64,000 nucleotides of DNA from Flavobacterium cyclinae (GTDB taxonomy: Bacteria > Bacteroidota > Bacteroidia > Flavobacteriales > Flavobacteriaceae): assembly GCF_021172145.1 (NCBI RefSeq), contig NZ_CP089095.1, positions 558,001-622,000 of the forward strand. Reading direction: 5' to 3'. The translations under genes and the position numbers were made by a program. Under the pieces are notes generated by a model. The model was not told the DNA's origin. It saw only the letters and a list, made by a program, of their open reading frames with translations, and did no database searches. Below are positions 43,069 to 52,907 of the stretch, in pieces. Position 1 is the first letter of the stretch. Each line of letters opens with the position of its first letter.

Positions 43069-44937
43069 ATGAACGAGTTATTGCAATATTTTATACTGTT
43101 ACCGTTTTTAGGCTTTATCATTAGTTTGTTTTTGCCTGAATCTAAAGAAAAAGCCATCTCATGGACAGCTTTTGGGACGGTTTTTTTACAATTAGTAGGA
43201 TTAGTTGTGTTTATCATTTTTTGGATAATTGACGGTGCTAAAGATTTGAATTTAGTAGAATTATCAATATTAAAAACAGCTCATTATGAGTTTTTTATCG
43301 ATTTCTATTTTGATCAAATTTCAGCCGTTTATTTATTCATTGGAGCCTTATTAACTTCTATGATAACTACATATAGTCGCTATTACTTACATAGAGAAAA
43401 AGGATACAAACGTTTTTTTAATACGGTTTTGTTTTTCTTTTTCGGATATAACTTAGCTATTTTATCAGGAAATTTTGAAACCTTATTCATTGGTTGGGAA
43501 ATCATTGGAATTTCATCTTTCCTTTTAATTGCATTTTATAGAGAACGTTATTTACCCGTTAAAAATGCTTTCAAAGTATTTTCAATTTATAGAATTGGCG
43601 ATGTCGGATTGTTATTAGCGATGTGGGCAAGTCACCATTTATTTCATGAAAATATTACCTTCATGAAGTTGAATAATTACGAATTGGTAAATGAGCATTT
43701 GCAAAATCATTCCATAATCGGAATATTCATCGCACTTTGTTTGGCATGTGCTGCTGCGGCAAAATCGGCTCAGATTCCGTTTTCGTCTTGGTTGCCAAGA
43801 GCTATGGAAGGTCCAACACCTTCGAGTGCTATTTTCTACGGTTCGTTATCAGTGCATTTAGGAGTTTTCTTAATGTTGAGAACATTTCCATTTTGGGAAC
43901 ATCAAACCACCATGAGATTTGCCATTGGATTAATGGGATTAACTACTAGTTTGGCAGCTTCTGTTATGGCGAGAGTTCAATCGTCTGTGAAGAGCCAGGT
44001 GGCGTATAGCTCTATTTCTCAAATTGGAATTATTTTTATTGAAATTGCTTTAGGTTTTGAAACTTTAGCATTAATTCACTTTGCTGGAAATGCATTTTTG
44101 AGAACGTATCAATTATTGGTTTCGCCATCAGTAGTGAGTTACTTAATTCGCGACCAATTTTACAATTTCAAACCAAGAGAAAAAGCTATCGAAGATTCTT
44201 ATCCAAAGAAAATAGAATACACACTTTACATTTTAGCTTTGAAAGAATTCAATTTGGAAGGATTTCTAAATATGGTATTATGGAAACCATTGAAAATTAT
44301 TGGTAAATCGTTAGATTTCTTGAATATCAAGAGAATTTATTTCTTCTTTATTCCAATTTATTTATTAGGATTCATAACCTATAAATTCAAGTTGCATTTG
44401 CCTTATCAGTTGACGAATATTCTTCCAGAATTGTTTGCTTTTATCGGATTGGTATTCGTTTTCAAATCATTTTCAGAACGAAGAAGTCCGTTTTTAGCAT
44501 GGATTTTAATCGTAATGAATCATTTTTGGATAGCATTAGCCATCGTATTTAATGACAAAGTTAGTGTAAGTGAAATTGCTTACTACTTAGCTGGAATCAT
44601 TGTTGCAGGAATCATCGGTTATGTAGCTTTATTACAGTTGCAAAAATTAGAAAGAAGAATTTTAATAAATCAGTATTTAGGTCATGTTTACGAACATCCT
44701 AAGTTTGCTTTCTTTTTCTTGTTAGCTACTTTGGGAATTACAGGTTTTCCAATTACAACAACTTTCATTGGAGAAGATTTGATTTTTAGTCATATCGATA
44801 GTAATCAACTTTTCTTAGCCTTTTTTGTAGCATCAAGTTTTGTGGTTTCAGGTATTGCTGGAATCCGAATTTATGCTCGTCTTTTCTTAGGTCCTCATGT
44901 TAAAACGTATCATGAGTTGCCTTACAAATCATCTTAA
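43069..44937 (+). CDS. dabB: Proton-channel subunit DabB (NuoL/MrpA-like)
   Basis: 622 residues, about 15 membrane helices. The proton-conducting antiporter core is clear (SGNFETLFIGWEIIGISSFLLIAFYRER, KSAQIPFSSWLPRAMEGPTPSSAI, given in part). Conserved Glu and Lys residues of the proton path are in these blocks. Not part of a respiratory complex I operon; its partner is DabA encoded just upstream. Couples cation flux to DabA. Confidence 0.94.
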   Translation: MNELLQYFILLPFLGFIISLFLPESKEKAISWTAFGTVFLQLVGLVVFIIFWIIDGAKDLNLVELSILKTAHYEFFIDFYFDQISAVYLFIGALLTSMITTYSRYYLHREKGYKRFFNTVLFFFFGYNLAILSGNFETLFIGWEIIGISSFLLIAFYRERYLPVKNAFKVFSIYRIGDVGLLLAMWASHHLFHENITFMKLNNYELVNEHLQNHSIIGIFIALCLACAAAAKSAQIPFSSWLPRAMEGPTPSSAIFYGSLSVHLGVFLMLRTFPFWEHQTTMRFAIGLMGLTTSLAASVMARVQSSVKSQVAYSSISQIGIIFIEIALGFETLALIHFAGNAFLRTYQLLVSPSVVSYLIRDQFYNFKPREKAIEDSYPKKIEYTLYILALKEFNLEGFLNMVLWKPLKIIGKSLDFLNIKRIYFFFIPIYLLGFITYKFKLHLPYQLTNILPELFAFIGLVFVFKSFSERRSPFLAWILIVMNHFWIALAIVFNDKVSVSEIAYYLAGIIVAGIIGYVALLQLQKLERRILINQYLGHVYEHPKFAFFFLLATLGITGFPITTTFIGEDLIFSHIDSNQLFLAFFVASSFVVSGIAGIRIYARLFLGPHVKTYHELPYKSS

Positions 44938-44952
44938 TTTATTCGAAAATAT

Positions 44953-46554
44953 ATGAACGCAAATATAAAAAAATACATTCCTGCTGATGGTTTAGCAGGT
45001 TTAAAAGAGAATTTTAAAACCGATGCCATTTCTGGTTTTATCGTGTTTTTATTAGCATTGCCTTTGAGTTTAGGAATCGCAAAAGCTTCTGATTTTCCTC
45101 CTATTATGGGATTAATTACTGCAATTATTGGAGGAATCGTCGTTTCGTTTTTCATGGGCTCTCGCTTAACAATTAAAGGACCAGCAGCAGGATTAATTGT
45201 AATCGTAGCAGGTGCAGTAGCTGAATTTGGTCAAGGGAATAATGAATTAGGTTGGAAATTAGCTCTAGGAGCAATGGTTGTGGCAGGAATAATTCAAATT
45301 CTATTTGGAGTTTTGAAATTAGGAAAATTAGCTGATTTCTTCCCACTTTCTGCTATTCATGGAATGTTAGCAGCTATTGGAATTATTATTATTGCTAAAC
45401 AAATACCGGTTTTGTTGAATGATGATCCAACATTAGCAAAAGGAATGGGGCCTATTGAATTATTGCTTACTATTCCAAAATTCATTATTAATTTAGATAC
45501 AAAAGCGTCAATTATTGGAGTAGTAAGTTTGTTGATAATGTTAGGTTGGCCTTATATTAAAAACAAATCAATTAAAATGATTCCTGCACCACTAGTAGTT
45601 TTGTTGTTTGCTATTCCATGTGAATTATATATGGATTTTGCTCACACTGAGCCTCCATATGCTTTAGTTAAAATTGGAAATTTAGTAGATAATATTAATT
45701 GGAATGTCGATTTTTCAGGAATTAGTCAAACAGGATTATTTATTAAATATGTGATTATGTTTGCTTTAGTAGGAACTTTAGAATCGTTATTAACGGTAAA
45801 AGCTATCGATTTGTTAGATCCATTTAAAAGAAAATCCAATACAAATAAAGATTTAATTGCTGTTGGTGTAGGAAATACTTTAGCTGCAATTTTAGGAGGT
45901 TTACCCATGATTTCCGAAGTGGCTCGTTCTTCTTCAAATGTAAATAATGGTGCTAAAACGCGTTGGGCTAACTTCTTTCACGGATTTTTCATTTTAGTTT
46001 TTGTGTTGCTTGCATCACCATTGTTAGAGATGATTCCTAATGCAGCTCTTGCAGCCATGTTAATTAGTGTGGGGATTAAATTAGCACATCCAAAAGAGTT
46101 TCTTCATATGTTACATATTGGTAAAGAGCAATTGTTCATTTTTACTGTAACAGTATTGGTAACTTTATTCGAAGATTTATTATTAGGAATTTTTGCAGGA
46201 ATGTTAGTAAAAATGATAATTCATGTTGCGAATGGCACACCAATTTCATCATTCTTTAAAGCTCCAACAGTTGTTTCATTTGTTAATAACGAATACAAAG
46301 TAGAAATTAGTAAAGCAGCTATTTTTTCTAATTATTTAGGAATTAAAAGAAAATTAGAGGAAATTCCACCAGGATATCAAGTAAGTGTTTGTTTGAAAAA
46401 AACCAAATTAGTAGACCATTCCGTAATGGAAAATTTAGAACATTTTAAACACGACTATGAGGCTCATGATGATGGAGGTACAGTTACAATAATTGGTTTA
46501 GAAGATCACAAACCTCTTTCAAGTCATCCATTGTCTTCAAGAAAAGCAAAATAA
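44953..46554 (+). CDS. SulP family anion transporter, probable bicarbonate carrier
   Basis: 533 residues. Around 12-14 membrane helices (LPLSLGIAKASDFPPIMGL, GPAAGLIVIVAGAVAEFG, LPMISEVARSSSNVNNGAKTRWANF in part) and a short C-terminal STAS-like region with VDHSVMENLEHF. SulP carriers move sulfate or bicarbonate (BicA type). Location 15 bases after dabB supports bicarbonate, which would give two independent inorganic-carbon uptake routes in one operon. Confidence 0.9.
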   Translation: MNANIKKYIPADGLAGLKENFKTDAISGFIVFLLALPLSLGIAKASDFPPIMGLITAIIGGIVVSFFMGSRLTIKGPAAGLIVIVAGAVAEFGQGNNELGWKLALGAMVVAGIIQILFGVLKLGKLADFFPLSAIHGMLAAIGIIIIAKQIPVLLNDDPTLAKGMGPIELLLTIPKFIINLDTKASIIGVVSLLIMLGWPYIKNKSIKMIPAPLVVLLFAIPCELYMDFAHTEPPYALVKIGNLVDNINWNVDFSGISQTGLFIKYVIMFALVGTLESLLTVKAIDLLDPFKRKSNTNKDLIAVGVGNTLAAILGGLPMISEVARSSSNVNNGAKTRWANFFHGFFILVFVLLASPLLEMIPNAALAAMLISVGIKLAHPKEFLHMLHIGKEQLFIFTVTVLVTLFEDLLLGIFAGMLVKMIIHVANGTPISSFFKAPTVVSFVNNEYKVEISKAAIFSNYLGIKRKLEEIPPGYQVSVCLKKTKLVDHSVMENLEHFKHDYEAHDDGGTVTIIGLEDHKPLSSHPLSSRKAK

Positions 46555-46581
46555 ATCATATAAAATTTTTGAATAATAATT

Positions 46582-46611
46582 GGAAACCTTTATTTCTCGA
46601 TAGAGGTTTCC
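46582..46611 (+). promoter_or_regulatory. Hairpin between the SulP and DUF2490 genes
   Basis: GGAAACCT (46582-46589) pairs with AGGTTTCC (46604-46611) across a 14-base loop, 20 bases before the DUF2490 start. No T run follows directly, so it is more likely an attenuation or processing element than a terminator. Confidence 0.45.
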
Positions 46612-46631
46612 CTAATATTTTATGGAATAAA

Positions 46632-47378
46632 ATGAAAAACATTTTTAAACTTATAGCAGTAGTTATTGTATGTCTTAGTTTTCAAGCTAGCTCTGCTCAA
46701 AATGAAACAATTTTAAATGACAATACCAATACTTGGTTTACCATGTTAAATAGAATTAATTTGAACACAAAATGGAGTGTTTCTAATGAAATTCACGAGC
46801 GATTTGGTGCTTTTTTAAATGAACAAGGAACCTTTTTATGGCGTCCTTCTGTAGACTATCATGTAAATAGTAGTGTTGAATTTAGTTTTGGATATTCGTA
46901 TATTAATAACAAACCCAATGATCCAAATCCAAAAATTGGAGTTGTAGAAAATAATATTTGGGAACAAGTTTTATTAAAACATGATATATCGAAAGTGCAT
47001 TTTCAACACCGTTTTAGACAAGAAAATAGATGGTTTGATACTGTAGGACAAAATTTGGATGGTTCCTATTCAAAAACCGGTACAGATTACGGTAATAGAT
47101 TTAGATACCGATTGACAATCAATACGACTTTAAAAAAATTATCAAACAATGATGAGTTATTTTTTCAAGGTTTTGATGAAATTTGGTTCTCTCAAACGGA
47201 TAAATTAGCTCCTAAAGCATTTAATAGAAATTGGTTGTATTTAGGCCTTGGATATAAATTTAATTCTAAATCGAATTTACAGCTTGGATATATGAATCAA
47301 TGGGATGTGTTAAGTAATAATACTTTTGTATCAACTCCCATTATACAAACAACATTCGTTAGAAATTTTGATCTTTAA
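46632..47378 (+). CDS. DUF2490 family outer-membrane protein
   Basis: 248 residues from ATG 46632; the frame opens 21 codons earlier but the signal peptide starts here (KNIFKLIAVVIVCLSFQASSAQ). DUF2490 pattern: WFTMLNRINLNTKWSVSNEIHERFG, HRFRQENRWF, RFRYRLTIN (in part), with barrel-like aromatic alternation to the end TTFVRNFDL. Function unknown; the end position in the DAB-SulP cluster suggests an outer-membrane partner for anion passage. Confidence 0.88.
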   Translation: MKNIFKLIAVVIVCLSFQASSAQNETILNDNTNTWFTMLNRINLNTKWSVSNEIHERFGAFLNEQGTFLWRPSVDYHVNSSVEFSFGYSYINNKPNDPNPKIGVVENNIWEQVLLKHDISKVHFQHRFRQENRWFDTVGQNLDGSYSKTGTDYGNRFRYRLTINTTLKKLSNNDELFFQGFDEIWFSQTDKLAPKAFNRNWLYLGLGYKFNSKSNLQLGYMNQWDVLSNNTFVSTPIIQTTFVRNFDL

Positions 47379-47382
47379 ATAA

Positions 47383-47417
47383 AAAAACCGATTTGATGTA
47401 AATTCAAATCGGTTTTT
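47383..47417. terminator. Bidirectional terminator between the DUF2490 gene and groEL
   Basis: AAAAACCGATTTGA pairs with TCAAATCGGTTTTT around a 7-base loop, with T runs on both strands. Confidence 0.92.
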
Positions 47418-47438
47418 AATTTTATTGTTTGTGTGATA

Positions 47439-49076
<1,638 letters not shown>

Positions 49077-49120
49077 TTAAATGTTTAACGTTTAAATGTT
49101 TAAAAGTTGTTGTTATACGA

Positions 49121-49396
49121 TTAAAGAACTGCGTATATTTCGTCTTCTCTCATAATTAGGTAATCTTTACCTTCGTATTTAAACTCTGTTCCAGAGTATT
49201 TCCCATAAAGAACTACATCGCCAACTTTAACTGTCATGGTATAATCTTTTTTACCATTTCCTACGGCTACTACAGTTCCTTTTTGAGGTTTTTCTTTTGC
49301 AGTGTCTGGAATAATAATTCCTGAAGCGGTTGTAGTTTCAGCTGCTAAAGGCTCAATAACTACTCGATCTGAAATTGGTTTAATGTTTAATGACAT
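49121..49396 (-). CDS. groES: Co-chaperonin GroES
   Basis: 91 residues, full length. [34 protein letters not shown] (in part) contains the mobile loop that binds GroEL. No CIRCE element is visible upstream; instead a sigma-54-like or other specialised promoter may be present. Confidence 0.98.
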   Translation of the reverse strand: MSLNIKPISDRVVIEPLAAETTTASGIIIPDTAKEKPQKGTVVAVGNGKKDYTMTVKVGDVVLYGKYSGTEFKYEGKDYLIMREDEIYAVL

Positions 49397-49442
49397 AGTT
49401 TATATATTTTAATGTTATAATTAAATTGTTGCTAGCAATATT

Positions 49443-49458
49443 TCAGAAATTATGCCAA
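49443..49458 (-). promoter_or_regulatory. Candidate -24/-12 type promoter before groES
   Basis: Minus strand reads TTGGCATAATTTCTGA: TTGGCA then, ten bases after GG, G again, as in sigma-54 promoters (the final C is A). A TGTCAG half-site lies 10 bases further upstream (49468-49473). The ~47 bases to the start are AT-rich and contain TTGCTAGCAA (49429-49438). Confidence 0.35.
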
Positions 49459-49489
49459 ATCATTTTTCTGACAATTTTTCGGTAAAAAA

Positions 49490-49516
49490 AATGCCAGCAC
49501 TGACATGCTGGCATTT
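49490..49516 (-). terminator. Terminator of the miaB...secG gene group
   Basis: AATGCCAGCA pairs with TGCTGGCATT around CTGACA; on the minus strand a run of T follows, about 20 bases after the secG stop. Confidence 0.92.
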
Positions 49517-49536
49517 ATATTGGTTGTATTCAATTC

Positions 49537-49896
49537 TTATTTTGCAGAATCAGCAGCTGTTGGTGCTGGAGTTGCAGGAGCAGCTTGTTGAGTAGCTTCT
49601 GGTGTTGTAGGAACTGTAGTTGTAGGAACAGCAGTTTCATCTTCACCTAACACTTTAGAACCCGATGCAGTTCCATTAAAACTTAAACTTGAAAGTAAAA
49701 TTAAAGCAATTAAAACACCTCCAAGTGTCCAAGTACTTTTATCTAAGAAATCAGTTGTTTTTTGTACACCACCTAATTGTTGAGAACCACCAAATGAAGA
49801 AGATAATCCTCCACCTTTAGGGTTTTGAACCATGATAGCTAAGATTAATAAAAAACATACAATTGTTATTGCAACTAAAAATCCTGTGAATCCCAT
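49537..49896 (-). CDS. secG: Preprotein translocase subunit SecG
   Basis: 119 residues. Two membrane helices (~5-24 and ~55-75) with the conserved loop MVQNPKGGGLSSSFGG between them, then a Pro/Thr/Ala-rich tail (~85-119), unusual in enterobacterial SecG but common here. Stimulates SecYEG transport. Two bases separate it from the TPR gene. Confidence 0.95.
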   Translation of the reverse strand: MGFTGFLVAITIVCFLLILAIMVQNPKGGGLSSSFGGSQQLGGVQKTTDFLDKSTWTLGGVLIALILLSSLSFNGTASGSKVLGEDETAVPTTTVPTTPEATQQAAPATPAPTAADSAK

Positions 49897-49898
49897 AA

Positions 49899-50678
49899 TT
49901 AATTATTATTTTGTTGTAAATTTTTGATTTCATTTATTCGGTCTGCAAAGAAACTACTTTTTTCTGGATATTTCAAAATTAATATTTCATAAGCTTGTAT
50001 GGCTTTTGTATATTTTTTTTGTTCCAAATATACTTTTGCTAAAGTTTCTGTCATTAAATGCGTAGGTTCTTCAACGCTTTTGCTAATATTTGCAGGTGTT
50101 TTCGTGTTTTCTTTTACTGGAGCAATTTTTGGATTTGCTTCAATAAATTTATCTATAATTTGTAGTTTTTTCTGCTTTTCAACATCAATTTGAGGTGTTA
50201 TTTCTTCTTTTTCTCTCTGAATAGGTGCTATTTTAGTTAATTGCAACCATTCTTGAAAGGAATGTTTTTCACTAGAAGTAAATAGTAAAGGCTTTCCAAT
50301 TTCTAGTTTTTCTTCTGAAGTTGCTTCCGAATTGTTTGGGACTTCAATTTCTGGTTTAACAATTACTTCTTCGATATGATGAACTTCGATATCTAATAAA
50401 GATTTTTGAATTTCATCAATTTTTTCTTGTTGGATTGCCGTGAAATTATCTGAAGTAATAAATTCAAATAAAATGGTTCTATCAGTGGTGTAAGCAGCGG
50501 TTTTTTTTAATTCGTAGTTGTATCTAAAACTTTCTTGATTATATAGTCCTTTTAAATGTAAAGCCCTTGCTGCTTGAAAATACGGAAACTGTAAAACTAC
50601 ATTCTCTAAAGCAATGGTCTGCTTTTCGTTTATAGTTTCGGGCTTATTTAAAAGATATGTTAAATCAGAAATATTCAA
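49899..50678 (-). CDS. TPR-containing protein, function unknown
   Basis: 259 residues, no signal peptide. N-terminal helical part (LTYLLNKPETINEKQTIALENVV in part), an acidic/Pro-rich middle (~95-200) and a C-terminal TPR-like pair (ETLAKVYLEQKKYTKAIQAYEILILKYPEKS in part). It is consistently placed between lptE and secG in flavobacteria as far as I recall, hinting at a link to envelope export. No enzyme motif. Confidence 0.8.
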   Translation of the reverse strand: MNISDLTYLLNKPETINEKQTIALENVVLQFPYFQAARALHLKGLYNQESFRYNYELKKTAAYTTDRTILFEFITSDNFTAIQQEKIDEIQKSLLDIEVHHIEEVIVKPEIEVPNNSEATSEEKLEIGKPLLFTSSEKHSFQEWLQLTKIAPIQREKEEITPQIDVEKQKKLQIIDKFIEANPKIAPVKENTKTPANISKSVEEPTHLMTETLAKVYLEQKKYTKAIQAYEILILKYPEKSSFFADRINEIKNLQQNNN

Positions 50679-50692
50679 AATTTACAAATTAA

Positions 50693-51196
50693 TTACCATT
50701 TAGCTAATGATTCGTTGAAAATGTCTTGAGTAATTCGCTCAAAAATAACATCTAATGCCGTTGTTAATTGCGAACCAACTAATTGCTGATTGGCATCGAA
50801 ATCATAGAAAAAAGAAAAGCGTTTTTCAAAATTGTCATCTTCTTTATTCCTATTGGTAAATCTTACATTAACTGTAATTGTCAAACGGTTTTGTGCTGCT
50901 CTTTGATCTGCAGTTGCAGTCATAGGAGTTATTCGATAATCAACGATTTCTCCTTCATAAATTAATTCACCACCTTGAGAAACTAGATTTAGATTGGTTT
51001 GACTTTGAATGATGTCTTGCAACTCTAAAGTAAAAGTTCTTTCAATTCCAGGTTCTATTAAAGGAGCATTGTTTTGAAAGTAATTTACTTGAAAGGTTTT
51101 AGCATCCACAGGTTTTGCTCCTGTGAAATTATAAACACCACAACTAGTTAATAGAAAGGAAAAAGTTATAGTTATTGCTATGATGAAATATCTCAT
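50693..51196 (-). CDS. lptE: LPS-assembly lipoprotein LptE
   Basis: 167 residues. Lipobox LTSC (C19) in MRYFIIAITITFSFLLTSC (residues 1-19). The LptE-type body includes GIERTFTLELQDIIQSQTNL and a DYRITPMTATADQRAAQNRLTI stretch (in part). Would plug the LptD barrel in the outer membrane. Its start codon overlaps the stop of the sigma-54 activator by one base (TAATG), showing tight translational coupling. Confidence 0.88.
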   Translation of the reverse strand: MRYFIIAITITFSFLLTSCGVYNFTGAKPVDAKTFQVNYFQNNAPLIEPGIERTFTLELQDIIQSQTNLNLVSQGGELIYEGEIVDYRITPMTATADQRAAQNRLTITVNVRFTNRNKEDDNFEKRFSFFYDFDANQQLVGSQLTTALDVIFERITQDIFNESLAKW

Positions 51197-52449
51197 TATA
51201 AATCGTATTGTTTAATTTTTCTGTATAATGTGCGTTCTGAAATTCCTAATTCGTCAGCAGCCGCTTTCCGTTTTCCTTTGTTTCGTTCTAACGATTTTTT
51301 GATTAATTCTATTTCTTTGGCTTCTAAACTCAAAGTTTCTTCTTCATCAACAGTTTCAGCAAATAAATAATTTTCATCATCATCAAACTCTTCTTGAATC
51401 AGATTGTTTTGATTTGGAAGCATTTCTACTCTTGGTTCTTCTTCAAAAATAGCATTTTCTTCGGGTTTGCCATAAATTTTTTGAATTAATCCTTTATTTG
51501 CTTCTTGAACTTTAGAACTTCCGTTTTGCATTAACTCTAACGTTAGTTTCTTCAAATCGTTCAAATCGCTCTTCATATCAAAAAGAACTTTGTACAAAAT
51601 TTCTCTTTCGTTACTAAAATCACTTTCCGATTTTGGTGTCCCAATAACCGATGGTAAATTCGGATTTTCCATTGGTAAATAGGAGAGAAGTGTTTGTGAT
51701 GAAATCTCGCGTTTTGTTTCTAAAACCGAAATTTGTTCGGCTACATTTCTTAATTGACGAATGTTTCCGCTCCAACGATATTTTAAAAGTAATTCAACAG
51801 CGCTGTCATCTAATTTGATAGCAGGCATTTTATATTTATGAGCAAAATCAGAAGCAAATTTTCTAAACAACAAATGAATATCGTCTTTGCGTTCACGAAG
51901 CGGTGGCAATGCAATTTCAACCGTACTCAAGCGATAATATAAATCCTCACGGAATTTTCCTTTTTCAATTGCATCAAACATATTCACATTCGTAGCCGCT
52001 ACGATTCTAACATTCGTTTTTTGTACTTGCGATGAACCTACTTTGATAAATTCACCATTTTCCAAAACACGTAATAAACGTACTTGAGTAGTTAAAGGTA
52101 ATTCGCCGACTTCATCTAAAAATATAGTTCCGCCATCGGCAACTTCAAAATAACCTTCACGCGTATTAGTTGCACCAGTAAACGAACCTTTTTCATGTCC
52201 AAAAAGTTCACTATCAATGGTTCCTTCTGGAATAGCACCGCAGTTTACCGCAATATATTTTCCATGTTTTCTGTGCGAAAGCGCGTGAATAATTTTTGGA
52301 ATACTTTCTTTTCCAACACCACTTTCACCTGTTACCAATACCGAAATATCCGTTGGAGCAACCTGAATGGCTTTCTCCACGGCACGATTGAGTTTTGGGT
52401 CGTTCCCAATAATTTCAAATCGTTGTTTTATAGCTTGTACTGATTCCAT
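51196..52449 (-). CDS. Sigma-54-dependent transcriptional activator without receiver domain
   Basis: 417 residues. AAA+ domain starts almost at the N-terminus: Walker A GESGVGKES (~40-48), the sigma-54 contact loop GSFTGA (~88-93, canonical GAFTGA), Walker B GTIFLDEVGEL, arginine-finger region. Then an acidic linker (~290-370) and a Fis-type helix-turn-helix (KRKAAADELGISERTLYRKIKQ). No receiver or other sensor precedes the AAA+ domain, so its control is unclear. Coupled to lptE and secG, suggesting an envelope role. Confidence 0.93.
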   Translation of the reverse strand: MESVQAIKQRFEIIGNDPKLNRAVEKAIQVAPTDISVLVTGESGVGKESIPKIIHALSHRKHGKYIAVNCGAIPEGTIDSELFGHEKGSFTGATNTREGYFEVADGGTIFLDEVGELPLTTQVRLLRVLENGEFIKVGSSQVQKTNVRIVAATNVNMFDAIEKGKFREDLYYRLSTVEIALPPLRERKDDIHLLFRKFASDFAHKYKMPAIKLDDSAVELLLKYRWSGNIRQLRNVAEQISVLETKREISSQTLLSYLPMENPNLPSVIGTPKSESDFSNEREILYKVLFDMKSDLNDLKKLTLELMQNGSSKVQEANKGLIQKIYGKPEENAIFEEEPRVEMLPNQNNLIQEEFDDDENYLFAETVDEEETLSLEAKEIELIKKSLERNKGKRKAAADELGISERTLYRKIKQYDL

Positions 52450-52464
52450 TTTTTTATTTTTTTT

Positions 52465-52494
52465 GCCACGGATTAAAGGATTTTCACGGATTAA
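52465..52494 (+). repeat. Left inverted repeat of the GxxExxY cassette
   Basis: Contains CACGGATTAA twice (52467-52476 and 52485-52494). Matches the right repeat in reverse complement at 25 of 28 positions. Confidence 0.85.
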
Positions 52495-52866
52495 TTAAAA
52501 TACTAATCTTTTATGTTGTAGTGATTTGTTTTGAAAATTCACCAATAATCCAATTTCTGATTCTGAAAGTTTCATATAATTCAATACTTGTGCAGTATGT
52601 TCTCCTGAAAATTCTTTTACTGCTTTCACTTCTAAAACAATATCTTCATTTACAATGAAATCAGCATAAAATTTATGTGGTAATATAACTCCTTTATATT
52701 CGATTGAAAATTCTTTTTCTCTCTCAAAAGGAAGATTATTTGCTTTAAATTCTATCTCTAACGCATCTTTATAAACTACTTCAAGTAATCCTGGACCAAG
52801 ATTTCTGTGAACTTCCATACAAATACCAATAATTTTAAAAGTTTCTTCTTCTCTATAAAGTCCCAT
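52495..52866 (-). CDS. GxxExxY protein (PD-(D/E)XK nuclease fold)
   Basis: 123 residues. The naming motif is G26-LLE29-VVY32 (GPGLLEVVY), followed by D69 (YADFIV) and E79-V-K81 (VLEVKAV), the catalytic pattern of the PD-(D/E)XK superfamily. H20 and the KRLVF end are also family features. No known function; members are often multi-copy in a genome (from memory). Here it interrupts the run miaB-activator-lptE-secG and is enclosed by inverted repeats. Confidence 0.9.
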   Translation of the reverse strand: MGLYREEETFKIIGICMEVHRNLGPGLLEVVYKDALEIEFKANNLPFEREKEFSIEYKGVILPHKFYADFIVNEDIVLEVKAVKEFSGEHTAQVLNYMKLSESEIGLLVNFQNKSLQHKRLVF

Positions 52867-52870
52867 ATTG

Positions 52871-52899
52871 AAATCCGTGTTAATCTTTTAATCCGTGGC
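52871..52899 (-). repeat. Right inverted repeat of the GxxExxY cassette
   Basis: AAATCCGTGTTAATC followed by TTTTAATCCGTGGC: reverse complement of the left repeat with three differences. It lies 9 bases from the miaB stop. Confidence 0.85.
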
Positions 52900-52907
52900 T
52901 TATATTT

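Larger units (their letters stand above)
52465..52899. mobile_element. Candidate minimal mobile cassette: GxxExxY gene between inverted repeats
   Basis: Left repeat 52465-52492 and right repeat 52872-52899 are inverted copies, 25 of 28 positions identical (both start GCCACGGATTAAA and end CACGGATT when read inward). The GxxExxY gene fills the interior: its stop codon begins 2 bases after the left repeat, its start lies 5 bases from the right one. Outside flanks are T-rich (TTATTTTTTTT left, TTATATTTTTA right), which could hide a target duplication. No transposase is encoded. Confidence 0.5.

Noticed and set aside
43069..44937. Respiratory complex I NuoL gene
   Set aside because: No other nuo genes are nearby, and the partner dabA with intact zinc ligands identifies DabB.
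46569..46631. Extended start of the DUF2490 gene
   Set aside because: The extension spans a hairpin and precedes a clear signal peptide starting at 46632.
52465..52899. Complete insertion sequence
   Set aside because: Inverted repeats are present but no transposase and no unambiguous target duplication; kept only as a candidate mobile cassette.
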